64,000 bases of DNA from Candidatus Segatella intestinihominis (GCA_900548535.1 URLG01000003.1:1-64000); one strand, 5' to 3'; shown: positions 33,743-43,922, numbered from the stretch's first letter. Notes: generated from the sequence alone by a model not told the origin. Made by a program: numbers and translations.

Positions 33743-35086
33743 ATGAAGATTATTATAGCTGGCGCACATGCCATAGGTACTCACTTGGCGAGACTGCTGT
33801 CTCGTAGCAAGGAAGAGATCACTCTCATCGACGAAAGCGAGGAGCGACTGGCAAGCATCGGTTCCGACTGCGACCTACTCACCATGCTGGGCAAACCTAC
33901 CAGCCTGAAGATATTGAGAGACGCAGGAGTAGACGATGCCGACCTCTTTATCGCCGTAACCCCAGTGGAAAGTACCAACATTACCGCCAGCATATTGGCA
34001 AAGAACCTGGGAGCCAAGCGCACCGTGGCACGTGTGGACAACCCTGAATATATGGAGCCACAAGCCCAGGAATTCTTCAAGAACCTGGGCATCAGCAAGC
34101 TCATCTATCCAGAGATGCTTGCCGCCGTGGACATCAACAATGGATTGAAGATGAGTTGGGTTCGCCAGCGCTGGGATGTGCATGAAGGCGCACTCGTGAT
34201 GCTCGGCATCAAACTGCGTGAGGGCTGCGAGATACTGAACGAACCGCTCAAGAACATCAGCGGTCCCAACGACCCATACCATGTGGTGGCGATCAAGCGA
34301 GGCAGGGAAACCATCATTCCTGGTGGTAACGACGAGCTGAAGCTCTATGACCTAGCCTACTTCATGACCACCCGCAACTATATCCCCTATATCCGCAAGA
34401 TTGTGGGCAAGGAGCACTATGTAGACGTGAAGAACGTGATGATTATGGGTGGCGGACGCACTGCCGTGAGAGCCGTAAAGAAGATGCCGGAATATATGGA
34501 GTGCAAAATCATCGAGAAAGATGAGAACCGCTGTGAGTATCTCAACGACATTCTAGACGAGAACAAGACCCTGATCATTCATGGCGATGGACGAGACATT
34601 CCATTGCTCACCGAAGAAGGAATCAGAAGCACCCAGGCCTTCGTTGCCCTGACAGGCAATGCAGAAACCAATATCCTGGCTTGTCTTACTGCCAAGAGAA
34701 TGGGTGTGCGCAAGACGGTAGCTGCCGTTGAGAACGTAGACTATGTGAGCATGGCAGAGAGCCTGGACATCGGTACCATCATCAACAAGAAGATGATTGC
34801 CGCCAGCTACATCTACCAGATGATGCTCGATGCCGACGTGATGAACGTGCGCTTCCTGATGAGTGCCAACGCCGATGTGGCTGAGTTCATAGCCAAGGAG
34901 GATTCAAAGGTAACCAAGAAGCCAGTGAAGGACCTGGGCATGCCTATCGGTGTAACCATCGGTGGACTGGTGCGTGGTGAAGAAGGAATGCTCGTTTCGG
35001 GTAATACACAGATAGAGGCAGGCGACTCGGTAATGGTATTCTGCCACAACATCAACATGAAGAAGATTGAGAAATACTTCATATAA
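33743..35086 (+). CDS. trkA: Trk potassium uptake regulatory protein TrkA
   Basis: A 447-residue cytoplasmic gating subunit of the Trk/Ktr K+ channel. It has two RCK modules in tandem, each an NAD(H)-binding Rossmann domain plus a TrkA_C domain. The first opens with MKIIIAGAHAIGTHLARLL (GAHAIG loop) and the second has VMIMGGGRTAVRAVKKM near 232-248 (GGGRTA loop), which matches the long duplicated TrkA form. It is followed 30 bp later by trkH, its membrane partner, in one operon. The final 12 bases before the stop (ATACTTCATATA) recur 32 bp downstream in the intergenic gap. Confidence 0.93.
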   Translation: MKIIIAGAHAIGTHLARLLSRSKEEITLIDESEERLASIGSDCDLLTMLGKPTSLKILRDAGVDDADLFIAVTPVESTNITASILAKNLGAKRTVARVDNPEYMEPQAQEFFKNLGISKLIYPEMLAAVDINNGLKMSWVRQRWDVHEGALVMLGIKLREGCEILNEPLKNISGPNDPYHVVAIKRGRETIIPGGNDELKLYDLAYFMTTRNYIPYIRKIVGKEHYVDVKNVMIMGGGRTAVRAVKKMPEYMECKIIEKDENRCEYLNDILDENKTLIIHGDGRDIPLLTEEGIRSTQAFVALTGNAETNILACLTAKRMGVRKTVAAVENVDYVSMAESLDIGTIINKKMIAASYIYQMMLDADVMNVRFLMSANADVAEFIAKEDSKVTKKPVKDLGMPIGVTIGGLVRGEEGMLVSGNTQIEAGDSVMVFCHNINMKKIEKYFI

Positions 35087-35116
35087 GCGTGAACGAGATA
35101 GAGACATACTTCATAT

Positions 35117-36574
35117 ATGATAAACAGCAAATTAATATATAAGGTTTTAGGGCAACTGCTTTTCATAGAAGCATTCCTGCTCTTCGTCTGTCTGCTGGTA
35201 GCTTTCTATTACCAGCAGGACGACATCTTTGCCTTCATTGTGGCAACACTTACCACCATCGGAGGTGGACTGGTGCTGAAATGGAGAGGACACGGAGCAG
35301 ATAACTCAATGTCGCGCCGTGATGCCTATCTCGTGGTAACGCTCTCATGGATTGTATTCAGTTTCTTCGGAACCCTCCCCTTCATGGTGAGTGGATACAT
35401 CAACAACTTTACCGATGCCTACTTTGAAACCATGTCGGGATTTACGACAACGGGAGCCACGATATTAGACGATGTAGAATGTTTCCCCCACGGACTGCTC
35501 TTCTGGCGTTCGCTCACCCAATGGATAGGCGGTCTGGGAATCGTGTTCTTCACCATCGCCCTGCTGCCTTCGCTTGTAGGAGGACAGACCAAGGTGTTTG
35601 CTGCCGAGGCAACAGGACCTATCAAGACCAAGCTGCATCCACGGCTCTCCACCTCGGCAAAATGGATCTGGAGTATCTATCTCGTGCTCACCATCGCCTG
35701 CATTGTATCCTATTATGTGGCAGGAATGAATCTCTTCGACAGTTTCAACTATGCGATGACCACTACTGCTACGGGTGGTTTCTCTACCCACAACAGCAGT
35801 ACCTCGTTCTTCCATTCGCCGGCGTTGGAATACATCTGCGCCTTCTTCTGCTTCCTCTCGGGAGTGAACTTCACCCTGCTTTATGCAGCAGTCATCAAGT
35901 TCAAGATTAAAGACCTGTTCAGGAACTCGGAGTTCAAGTTCTATGCATTCCTGGTTTCGGCATTCACCGCCTTCATCATGGTAGAGCTGATGATGATGCG
36001 CAACTACGATGTAGAGCATGCCTTCCGCAGTGCCGTCTTCCAGGTGGTATCATTTATCACCACCACGGGATTGTTTAACGACGATGCAGCCGTGTGGCCT
36101 CACGTTACCTGGGTGGTATTGGCAGCCTGCATGTTCTTCGGAGCCTGCTCGGGCAGTACGAGTGGAGGTTTGAAATGCATCCGTGGCGTGATGCTGGTGA
36201 GAATGGTGAAGAATGAATTCCGACAGATTCTTCACCCTAATGCCGTACTTCCATTGAAGATTGATGGCGTGAACGTTCCGATGCAGAAGCGGGTTACGCT
36301 GCTCGCCTTCCTCACCACTTATCTCATCATCTGCCTGGTCATCTCGTTCACGATGATAGCCATGGGCATCGACAACACCAATGCCATCACCATCACCCTG
36401 AGCTGTGTGGGCAACGTAGGCCCTACCCTGGGTACGGAGATTGGTCCTACGATGTCGTGGAGCGAACTGCCGGATGTGGCAAAATGGTTCTGCTCACTGA
36501 TGATGCTCATCGGACGTTTGGAGATATTCAGCGTATTGGTGATATTCACACCTGCATTCTGGAGAGAAAACTGA
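35117..36574 (+). CDS. trkH: Trk potassium uptake membrane subunit TrkH
   Basis: A 485-residue polytopic membrane protein with the four pore-loop repeats of the TrkH/KtrB superfamily. The filter segments are FTTTGATILDD (about 112-122), TTATGGFSTHNSS (about 217-229), FITTTGLFNDD (about 313-323) and VGNVGPTLGTEIG (about 432-444). It conducts K+ (with H+ or Na+ coupling) under control of the TrkA encoded just upstream. The stop is followed within 7 bp by a heptad array. Confidence 0.93.
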   Translation: MINSKLIYKVLGQLLFIEAFLLFVCLLVAFYYQQDDIFAFIVATLTTIGGGLVLKWRGHGADNSMSRRDAYLVVTLSWIVFSFFGTLPFMVSGYINNFTDAYFETMSGFTTTGATILDDVECFPHGLLFWRSLTQWIGGLGIVFFTIALLPSLVGGQTKVFAAEATGPIKTKLHPRLSTSAKWIWSIYLVLTIACIVSYYVAGMNLFDSFNYAMTTTATGGFSTHNSSTSFFHSPALEYICAFFCFLSGVNFTLLYAAVIKFKIKDLFRNSEFKFYAFLVSAFTAFIMVELMMMRNYDVEHAFRSAVFQVVSFITTTGLFNDDAAVWPHVTWVVLAACMFFGACSGSTSGGLKCIRGVMLVRMVKNEFRQILHPNAVLPLKIDGVNVPMQKRVTLLAFLTTYLIICLVISFTMIAMGIDNTNAITITLSCVGNVGPTLGTEIGPTMSWSELPDVAKWFCSLMMLIGRLEIFSVLVIFTPAFWREN

Positions 36575-36580
36575 TTTTAG

Positions 36581-36629
36581 TTAGGAGTTAGGAGTTAGGA
36601 GTTAGGAGTCGGGAATTAGGAGTTAGGAG
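36581..36629. repeat. Heptad repeat TTAGGAG, seven units
   Basis: Four TTAGGAG units, one divergent TCGGGAA, then two more TTAGGAG, starting 7 bp after the trkH stop. It is the same unit as 33671-33710 and the complement of 20084-20153. Confidence 0.88.
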
Positions 36630-36715
36630 TTATTCTAAGTAAATCATGATTCTAAAACGTTACATATATATAAGGTAAAGCCGCAAGGCAGATTATAAAC
36701 TAAATAAAAAACAAA

Positions 36716-37678
36716 ATGAAACCATTAAAATTTCAACCACTATTGAAGTCCACCATCTGGGGTGGCAGTAAGATTATCGCTTTCAAGCATCTCGACATCA
36801 AGCAGGAGAAAGTTGGCGAGAGTTGGGAAATCTCTGGTGTTCCTGGCAATGAAAGCATCGTAGCCGACGGCGAGATGAAGGGCAAGAAGCTCAATGAGGT
36901 TGTTGCCGAGTTGAAGGAGAACTTCCTCGGAGCAGAGAACTATAAGCGTTTTGGCAATGAGTTCCCATTGCTCATCAAGTTTATCGATGCCAACCGCGAT
37001 CTCTCCATTCAGGTTCACCCTAATGATGAGATTGCCAAGAAGCAAGGCAAGGAGCGTGGCAAGACCGAGATGTGGTATGCACTGCCATCAGAGCCTGATG
37101 CCAAGCTCTACAACGGACTGAAGATGGAGATAACACCAGAGCAGTACAAGGAGATGGTGGAGAATGACACCATCACTGATGCCCTGGCACAATATAACGT
37201 AAAGGAGGACGACTGCTTCTTTATCCCTGCTGGCAGAATCCATGCCATCGGCACGGGCTGCTTCGTGGCAGAGATTCAGCAGACTAGCGATGTGACCTAT
37301 CGCATCTACGACTTCAAGCGCAAGGACAAGGACGGCAATTATCGCCAGCTCCACACCAAGGAGGCTTCCGAGTGCATCGACTACACCGTATTGGCAGACT
37401 ATCGCCAGAACTACACTCCTGCCAAGAACCAGGGTGTCAGCATGGTGCAGTGCCCTTACTTCACCACAGCCGTTTATGACCTCAATGAGCCAATGACCCT
37501 GGATTATTCAGAGTTGGACAGCTTTGTCATCCTCATCGGCTTGAAGGGCGAGGCTAAGATTACCGACAACGAGGGTAACGAGATTACCCTGCAGGGCGGC
37601 GAGAGCATCGTAGTTCCTGCCTCTACCCAGACATTGAAGGTTGAGGGAACACTGAAGTTCCTGGAGACATACGTATAA
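36716..37678 (+). CDS. manA: Mannose-6-phosphate isomerase, class I
   Basis: A 320-residue cupin metalloenzyme that interconverts mannose-6-phosphate and fructose-6-phosphate. The N-terminus KFQPLLKSTIWGGSKI is typical of the short bacterial type. Zinc-site segments are LSIQVHPNDEIAKKQ (about 97-111), GKTEMWYAL near 117-125 and FFIPAGRIHAIGTG near 168-181. The conserved Arg of the active site is in TYRIYDFKRKD. It supplies or uses mannose units for glycans and is a single gene with a hairpin terminator. Confidence 0.93.
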   Translation: MKPLKFQPLLKSTIWGGSKIIAFKHLDIKQEKVGESWEISGVPGNESIVADGEMKGKKLNEVVAELKENFLGAENYKRFGNEFPLLIKFIDANRDLSIQVHPNDEIAKKQGKERGKTEMWYALPSEPDAKLYNGLKMEITPEQYKEMVENDTITDALAQYNVKEDDCFFIPAGRIHAIGTGCFVAEIQQTSDVTYRIYDFKRKDKDGNYRQLHTKEASECIDYTVLADYRQNYTPAKNQGVSMVQCPYFTTAVYDLNEPMTLDYSELDSFVILIGLKGEAKITDNEGNEITLQGGESIVVPASTQTLKVEGTLKFLETYV

Positions 37679-37692
37679 AAATGACAAGAAAT

Positions 37693-37731
37693 AAAAAGGC
37701 TCGCAAGTTTTATTGCCTTGCGAACCTTTTT
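37693..37731 (+). terminator. Terminator after manA (GGCTCGCAAG family)
   Basis: AAAAAGGCTCGCAAG (37693-37707) pairs with CTTGCGAACCTTTTT (37717-37731), one mismatch, 9-nt loop. It shares the GGCTCGCAAG core with the terminators at 21363 and 22882. Confidence 0.85.
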
Positions 37732-37759
37732 ATTAAACTAGAGTATATAAAAAATAGCA

Positions 37760-40700
37760 ATGAAAACATTATCAGAGATATTAAATAACATCCGCAAGGA
37801 GTCTTTGTCTGAACAAGACAAGGGCTTCCGTTTTGAACGTCTTATGCAAGCCTATCTAAGAACGACCTCCATCTATGAGGGTATCTTTGATAATGTTTGG
37901 CTTTGGCAAGACTTTCCATACAAGGAACAGTTTGGCGGAAAAGATACAGGTATAGATCTTGTAGCAAAAACAGAAGAAGGAGCCTATTGGGCCATTCAAT
38001 GCAAATGCTACGCAGAAGACAAATATATCACCAAGCCTGATGTTGATACATTTCTATCAACATCAGGAAAGTCGTTTGATACAGACCAAGGAAGCATCCA
38101 TTTCTCACAAAGGCTTTGGATTTCTACAACCAACAAATGGAATTCCACAGCAGAGCTTAGTATCAAGAATCAGACTCCACCTGTCACTCGACTCAACTTA
38201 ATTGAGTTGGAAAGCGACAATGTAGATTGGGAAAAGTTGGAGCAAGGATTGTATGGAAAGACTTCACGCCCTGCCCCATTTACGATATTGGAACACCAGA
38301 AGAAAGCCATTGAGAAAACTCATGAATATTTAAAAAATCATGAGAGAGGCAAACTCATTATGGCTTGTGGCACTGGCAAGACTTTTACTTCGTTGAAGAT
38401 TGCCGAAAACGAGACCAACAACAATGGGCTTGTTCTCTTTCTCGTTCCTTCCATTGCTTTGTTAGGACAGACATTACGTTCTTGGCACCAACAGGCTTCC
38501 AAGCCTATCCACGCCGTCTGCATTTGCTCTGACTCCCAAGTATCTAAACAAGACATAAAGAATGATGATAGCAGCACAAGTGTACTGGACTTAGCTTTGC
38601 CTGCCTCTACGAACACGGATTTCATCGTCAAGCAGCTACAATGCTTGCATCAAACAAAGAAGGAGGGCATGAAGGTAGTTTTCTCAACTTACCAGTCGAT
38701 AGCAGTCATTGCACAAGCACAAAAAGAACTTTTGCGCCGCACTGGCAATGAGTTTGGCATCTTTGACCTCATCATTTGCGATGAGGCGCACCGTACCACG
38801 GGCGTAACCCTCAAAGGTGAAGACGAAAGTTCCTTTGTCAAGGTACACGACAACACATTCTTACAAGCCAAGCATCGCATCTACATGACAGCGACACCTC
38901 GCATCTATGTGGGTGATACCAAGAAAAAAGCCGAAGAGAACGAGGCTGTATTATGCTCCATGGATGACACAAACATCTATGGAGAAGAAATCTACAAGAT
39001 AGGCTTTGGAGAAGCCGTGGAGAAAGAATTGCTTACTGACTATAAGGTGTTGATATTAGCAGTGGGTGACAAGGACATTACTCCATCCTTACGTGATGCA
39101 CTTACCAACGAAGACGGAACTATTCCGGTGGATGACGCTGCTAAGTTTGTTGGTTGCATCAATGCTTTATCCAAAAAGGTCTTGGGGGATGAAGGTCTTA
39201 TCAAGGCTTCCGACCCATTACCTATGCAAAGAGCTGTGGCATTCTGCTCTACCATCAAGGCTTCCAAACTGACCGCCAAGGTTTTTACGGACTGCAAGAA
39301 TTCCTATATGGAAGACATCAGCGACAAGGAAAAAGCGGAAATGGTAGATGTAGTGGCGCACCATGTAGATGGAACCATGTCTGCTACCATGCGAGACAAT
39401 GAACTGATGTGGCTGAAAGCTCAGCCAGAGAACAATATGGAATGCCGTATGCTGACCAATGCCCGTTGTTTGAGCGAGGGTGTGGATGTGCCTTCACTCG
39501 ATGCTGTCGTTTTCGTCTCACCCAAAAACTCACAAGTAGATGTTGTGCAGTCGGTCGGTCGTGTCATGCGCCGCAGCAAGGGGAAGAAATATGGTTACAT
39601 TATCATTCCAGTGGTAGTGCCTGAGAATGTGGAGGGCGACAAAGTACTGGAGAAGCATCCTAACTTCAAGGTGGTTTGGACGGTACTCAATGCTCTTCGT
39701 GCCCATGATGACCGTTTCAATGCAGAAGTCAATACCATAGAATTGTCAAAGAAGCAGCCAAAGCATATTCTCTTTGGCGGTGTAGCTCCACACGACGATG
39801 ACAGCATTGACCATGGAGATGGGCATGGAGCTGACGGCAAGAAACATGAGAACGAGAATAGTGCCGCCGTGAATATGGCAAAAGAACTGTCACTGAAGTT
39901 TGAAGACTTGCAGAATGTATTCTATGCCAAGATGGTAACCAAGGTGGGCACCAAGCGATATTGGGAACTTTGGGCAAAGGATATTGCTAAAATTGCTGAC
40001 GAACATATCGAGCGCATCAAAAAACTCATTGCTCAAGGTGGCAAGCACCGAGAGGCTTTCGACATCTTGATGAGAGGTCTCCACAGCAACATCAACCCTA
40101 ACCTCACCGAGCAAGAGGCGATTGAGATGCTATCGCAGCATATCATCGCTCGCCCTGTGTTTGAGGCGTTATTCGGTGATTTTGAGTTCACCGCCAACAA
40201 TGCCATCTCACAATCCATGCAAAAGATGCTCGACACTTTGGACGATGAGGTTAAGACTGAAGAGGAACATGAGAGATTGCAAAAGTTCTACGACTATGTG
40301 AGAACTACCGTTGGCGACATCCAAGATGCCGAGGGAAGACAGCGACTGATTGTGGAGCTATACGACAAATTCTTTAAAGTGGCATCGCCTAAGACTGTAG
40401 AGAAGCTGGGAATAGTCTATACACCTGTAGAGGTGGTGGATTACATTCTCTGCTCGGTCAACTATATCATCCAGCGTGAGTTCGGACGTTCTATTTCTGA
40501 TGAGAATGTAAACATCCTCGACCCTTTCACAGGTACAGGTACGTTTATCACTCGCTTATTGCAAAACGGCTTGATTAGCAAGGATGCCTTCACTCGCAAA
40601 TATAAGCATGAAATCCATGCCAACGAGATTGTATTAATGGCATACTACATTGCTTCCATCAACATTGAGAGCGTGTATCATTCACTGATGCAAGAAGACA

Positions 40701-42700
40701 AATACACTTCCTTTGATGGAATCTGTCTCACCGACACATTCCAATTGGGTGAAGACCAAGACGATGGAGAAAAGAGCAGAGAAGGCTATGGTGACGTGTT
40801 CCCGATGAACTCCAAGCGTGTGAGCAACCAACGCAAGAAACCGATAACCATCATCATTGGTAATCCTCCTTATTCCGTTGGTCAGAAGTCTGCCAACGAC
40901 AATGCTCAAAACCTGCATTACCCTGTGCTTGACAAACGCATAGAGGAGACATACGCAAGGATGACGCAAGCCAACAACAAGAACTCATTGTATGATAGTT
41001 ACATCAAGGCTTTTCGTTGGGCATCCGACCGTTTGGACAAGAACGGTGGGGTTATTGGCTTCGTTACCAATGGCAATTGGCTGGATGGCAACTCACAAGA
41101 TGGTATGCGCAAATGCATGGAACAGGAGTTCTCTACCATCTATATATTCAATTTGAGGGGAAATTGTCGAACAAGCGGGGAACTGCGTCGCAAAGAAGGC
41201 GATGGAGTTTTCGGCTTGGGTTCTCGCACCCCTATTGCCATCACCATCCTTGTCAAGAAACCGAAGAAGGATGCCAATGAGAAGGCTAAGATTTTCTATC
41301 ACGACATCGGTGACTATCTGAGCCGTGAGAAGAAATTGGAGATTATCAAGGACATGAGGGACATCAGCAACACAAGTATGATGTGGCGCATGATTAAACC
41401 TAATGAACACGGCGATTGGATCAACAAGCGCAACGAAATGTTCAAACTCTTTACGGCGTTGGGGGACAAAGAAAAAGTTAGCGGATTGAAGAAGCCTGAG
41501 GATCAGGAGACGTTCTTTGTGCCATACTATTCGTGTGGTTGCCAAACAAATAGAGATTCTTGGATTTATAACTTTGCCTATAAGGTTCAAGCAAATAATT
41601 CTCAAAAGATGGTCAACAACTACAACGAACAAGTAGATGTATATTGCAAAACGGAAAAAGAAGAGTCTCTGTGCTACGATGAATCGTACATAAAATGGAC
41701 TAGTAGTTTGCTTCCAAAACTAAGAAGAAAAGAAAAGGCTGTATATGACACCAAGAATTTGCGAGTTTCTTTGTATCGACCATTCTGCAAACAATGGCTA
41801 TACTTTGACACCTCATTCATCCATAGACCTTATCAGCTTCCAAAGCTTTTCCCGACAACAAAGCATAAGAATTTGGTCATCTGTGTATGTGGTATAGGCG
41901 TGACTAAGGATTTCACTTGCATCATGACCAATATAATTCCTGACTTGGAACTTATTGGTAAGAGTCAGTGTTTCCCTCTCTACTGGTATGAGGATCAAAA
42001 GAGCAAGGATTCACAAGATCTCTTCACCCAAGCCTTGAGTGAAGAAGAACGTTATATTCGCCATGATGGTATCACCAACTGGATATTGAAGACAGCTCGC
42101 AAGCAATATGGTAAGAATGTTCAGAAAGAAGACATCTTCTATTATGTATATGGATTGCTTCATTCTCCAGACTATCGCAAGACTTTTGCGACAGACCTGA
42201 AGAAATCGCTTCCTCGCTTGCCTTTGGTGGACAAAGCAGAAGACTTCTGGACTTTCAGTAAAGCAGGAAGAGAGTTGGCAGAACTACATCTCAACTACGA
42301 GACCATAGAGCCTTACCCATACTGCAACATCAAGAGCGATGCATTCACCAAGGAGGGGGACTTCAAGACTTATCGGGTACAGAAGATGCGGTTTGGGAAG
42401 AAAGATAGCAAGACTGCTGACAAGAGTACCATCATCTACAACTCTGCCATTACCATCAATGGAATCCCTGAAAAGGCATACGAGTATGAGGTGAACGGAA
42501 AGTCGGCAATAGAATGGCTGATGGAACGCTATGCCATCACCACAGACTCGAAGAGTGGCATCACCAACGACCCGAATGACTGGGCTAAAGAGCAAGGAGA
42601 CGAGAAATATATCCTCAACTTGCTCCTGCGCATCGTCAACCTATCGCTGAAATCAGTAGAGATTATTGAATCTCTGCCAAAACTCAACTTTGAAGAATAA
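37760..42700 (+). CDS. Type ISP single-chain restriction-modification-translocase enzyme
   Basis: 1646 residues with every function of a type ISP (LlaBIII-like) enzyme in one chain. The N-terminal Mrr-like nuclease has GGKDTGIDLV (D66) and QCK (Q80, K82). A superfamily 2 helicase/translocase has Walker A ACGTGKT (near 204) and DEAH (D341 to H344), with RVMRRSKGKKYG near 613 as motif VI. A helical coupler region covers about 690-870. The N6-adenine methyltransferase has DPFTGTGTF (D921) and NPPY (N1035). A C-terminal target-recognition domain ends the chain. It would methylate one strand of an asymmetric site and cut unmodified phage DNA after translocation. It is followed 13 bp later by a RhuM gene. 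Confidence 0.92.
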   Translation: MKTLSEILNNIRKESLSEQDKGFRFERLMQAYLRTTSIYEGIFDNVWLWQDFPYKEQFGGKDTGIDLVAKTEEGAYWAIQCKCYAEDKYITKPDVDTFLSTSGKSFDTDQGSIHFSQRLWISTTNKWNSTAELSIKNQTPPVTRLNLIELESDNVDWEKLEQGLYGKTSRPAPFTILEHQKKAIEKTHEYLKNHERGKLIMACGTGKTFTSLKIAENETNNNGLVLFLVPSIALLGQTLRSWHQQASKPIHAVCICSDSQVSKQDIKNDDSSTSVLDLALPASTNTDFIVKQLQCLHQTKKEGMKVVFSTYQSIAVIAQAQKELLRRTGNEFGIFDLIICDEAHRTTGVTLKGEDESSFVKVHDNTFLQAKHRIYMTATPRIYVGDTKKKAEENEAVLCSMDDTNIYGEEIYKIGFGEAVEKELLTDYKVLILAVGDKDITPSLRDALTNEDGTIPVDDAAKFVGCINALSKKVLGDEGLIKASDPLPMQRAVAFCSTIKASKLTAKVFTDCKNSYMEDISDKEKAEMVDVVAHHVDGTMSATMRDNELMWLKAQPENNMECRMLTNARCLSEGVDVPSLDAVVFVSPKNSQVDVVQSVGRVMRRSKGKKYGYIIIPVVVPENVEGDKVLEKHPNFKVVWTVLNALRAHDDRFNAEVNTIELSKKQPKHILFGGVAPHDDDSIDHGDGHGADGKKHENENSAAVNMAKELSLKFEDLQNVFYAKMVTKVGTKRYWELWAKDIAKIADEHIERIKKLIAQGGKHREAFDILMRGLHSNINPNLTEQEAIEMLSQHIIARPVFEALFGDFEFTANNAISQSMQKMLDTLDDEVKTEEEHERLQKFYDYVRTTVGDIQDAEGRQRLIVELYDKFFKVASPKTVEKLGIVYTPVEVVDYILCSVNYIIQREFGRSISDENVNILDPFTGTGTFITRLLQNGLISKDAFTRKYKHEIHANEIVLMAYYIASINIESVYHSLMQEDKYTSFDGICLTDTFQLGEDQDDGEKSREGYGDVFPMNSKRVSNQRKKPITIIIGNPPYSVGQKSANDNAQNLHYPVLDKRIEETYARMTQANNKNSLYDSYIKAFRWASDRLDKNGGVIGFVTNGNWLDGNSQDGMRKCMEQEFSTIYIFNLRGNCRTSGELRRKEGDGVFGLGSRTPIAITILVKKPKKDANEKAKIFYHDIGDYLSREKKLEIIKDMRDISNTSMMWRMIKPNEHGDWINKRNEMFKLFTALGDKEKVSGLKKPEDQETFFVPYYSCGCQTNRDSWIYNFAYKVQANNSQKMVNNYNEQVDVYCKTEKEESLCYDESYIKWTSSLLPKLRRKEKAVYDTKNLRVSLYRPFCKQWLYFDTSFIHRPYQLPKLFPTTKHKNLVICVCGIGVTKDFTCIMTNIIPDLELIGKSQCFPLYWYEDQKSKDSQDLFTQALSEEERYIRHDGITNWILKTARKQYGKNVQKEDIFYYVYGLLHSPDYRKTFATDLKKSLPRLPLVDKAEDFWTFSKAGRELAELHLNYETIEPYPYCNIKSDAFTKEGDFKTYRVQKMRFGKKDSKTADKSTIIYNSAITINGIPEKAYEYEVNGKSAIEWLMERYAITTDSKSGITNDPNDWAKEQGDEKYILNLLLRIVNLSLKSVEIIESLPKLNFEE

Positions 42701-42713
42701 AGGAGAAACGAAC

Positions 42714-43730
42714 ATGGACAAAGGACAAATTCTATTATATCAAACTCCCGATGGAGAATCAAAAATAGAGGTAAAGTTGCAAGACGATACCGTTTGGCTG
42801 TCACTCGACCAAATGGCAGAGCTTTTCCAACGCAACAAATCCACCATTTCCAGACACATTAAGAATGTACTGGAAGAGGGGGAATTGTTAGCGGATTCAA
42901 CTATTGCAAATTTTGCAACAGTTCAAAATGAAGGAAAACGCCATGTAGAGAGACAGATTACTTATTACAACCTCGACATGATTATCAGCGTAGGCTATCG
43001 TGTTCATTCTTATCGCGGTGTACAATTCCGAATTTGGGCAACCAAGGTGCTAAAGGACTATATCGTGAAGGGGTTTGCCTTAAATGACGACTTATTGAAA
43101 CGTGCAGGCGGCGGTAACTATTTCGATGAACTTCTAGCAAGAATTAGGGACATCCGTTCTAGTGAAAAGGTATTCTATCGCAAAGTTCTGGAAATCTATG
43201 CGCTCAGTATCGACTATGACCCTCGTGTGGAAATGACACAAAAGTTCTTCAAGACGGTACAAAACAAAATGCACTATTCTGTACATGGGCATACCGCAGC
43301 GGAAATCATCTATGAACGTGCAGATGCCCAAAAAGATTTCATGGGACTCACCACTTGGTCTGGCGCTATGCCTACAAAGCCAGAAGCCGAGATTGCGAAG
43401 AATTATCTCACACAAGACGAGATAAAATCGCTGAATCGCATCGTGAGTCTCTATCTTGACTTTGCAGAAATGCAGGCAGAAGAGCATCGCCCAATGTATA
43501 TGAAGGACTGGATTAATATACTAGACGACTTCCTCCGTATTTCTCGAAAAGACATACTTACCCATGCAGGTAAGATATCTGCAAAGTTGGCAAAGGAAAA
43601 GGCTGATACTGAATACGACAAATTCAAAGAACGAACAAAGAATGACCTTTCTCCTGTAGAAATTCACTTCCTAGAAAACTTTGAAAGAGAGCGGAAACGA
43701 TTGTCCGATGACAGTGATAAAGCAGAGTAA
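42714..43730 (+). CDS. RhuM family protein
   Basis: 338 residues from the ATG at 42714 (MDKGQILLYQTPDGESKIEV), which has an AGGAG at 42701-42705. The longer frame from 42666 overlaps the preceding gene and is not needed. The N-terminal DNA-binding-like region WLSLDQMAELFQRNKSTISRH (about 31-51) precedes the RhuM core, with ITYYNLDMIISVGYRVHSYRG and FRIWATKVLKDYIVKGFALN. RhuM was first named in a Salmonella pathogenicity island, and its biochemical role is unknown. The family is often found beside restriction or toxin-antitoxin genes. Here it is cotranscribed with the type ISP enzyme, which suggests an accessory or regulatory part in that system. Confidence 0.88.
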   Translation: MDKGQILLYQTPDGESKIEVKLQDDTVWLSLDQMAELFQRNKSTISRHIKNVLEEGELLADSTIANFATVQNEGKRHVERQITYYNLDMIISVGYRVHSYRGVQFRIWATKVLKDYIVKGFALNDDLLKRAGGGNYFDELLARIRDIRSSEKVFYRKVLEIYALSIDYDPRVEMTQKFFKTVQNKMHYSVHGHTAAEIIYERADAQKDFMGLTTWSGAMPTKPEAEIAKNYLTQDEIKSLNRIVSLYLDFAEMQAEEHRPMYMKDWINILDDFLRISRKDILTHAGKISAKLAKEKADTEYDKFKERTKNDLSPVEIHFLENFERERKRLSDDSDKAE

Positions 43731-43838
43731 GCCACTTTCAAATCCTACAACTTGTACTTTGCCATATTGTTTCCTCTCCTAATAGTAATTGATGTTATTA
43801 CGATTGATAATTGTTTCTAATCCTAGAAGAAAACTTCG

Positions 43839-43922
43839 TTCATAAGCTTTGAACCTATGTTCAAAGGCTTTGAATATAAGTTCAAAGGCTCTGAACATAG
43901 GTTCAAAGCTTATGAACATAAC
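43839..43922. repeat. 21-bp tandem array folded as a long palindrome (array C)
   Basis: Four 21-bp units start at 43839, 43860, 43881 and 43902 (TTCATAAGC or TTCAAAGGC followed by TTTGAA or CTGAAC). A perfect 26-bp inverted repeat (43838-43863 with 43892-43917) encloses a second one (CTTTGAA/TTCAAAG). It lies between the convergent RhuM and DUF4435 genes and may end both transcripts. Confidence 0.85.
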
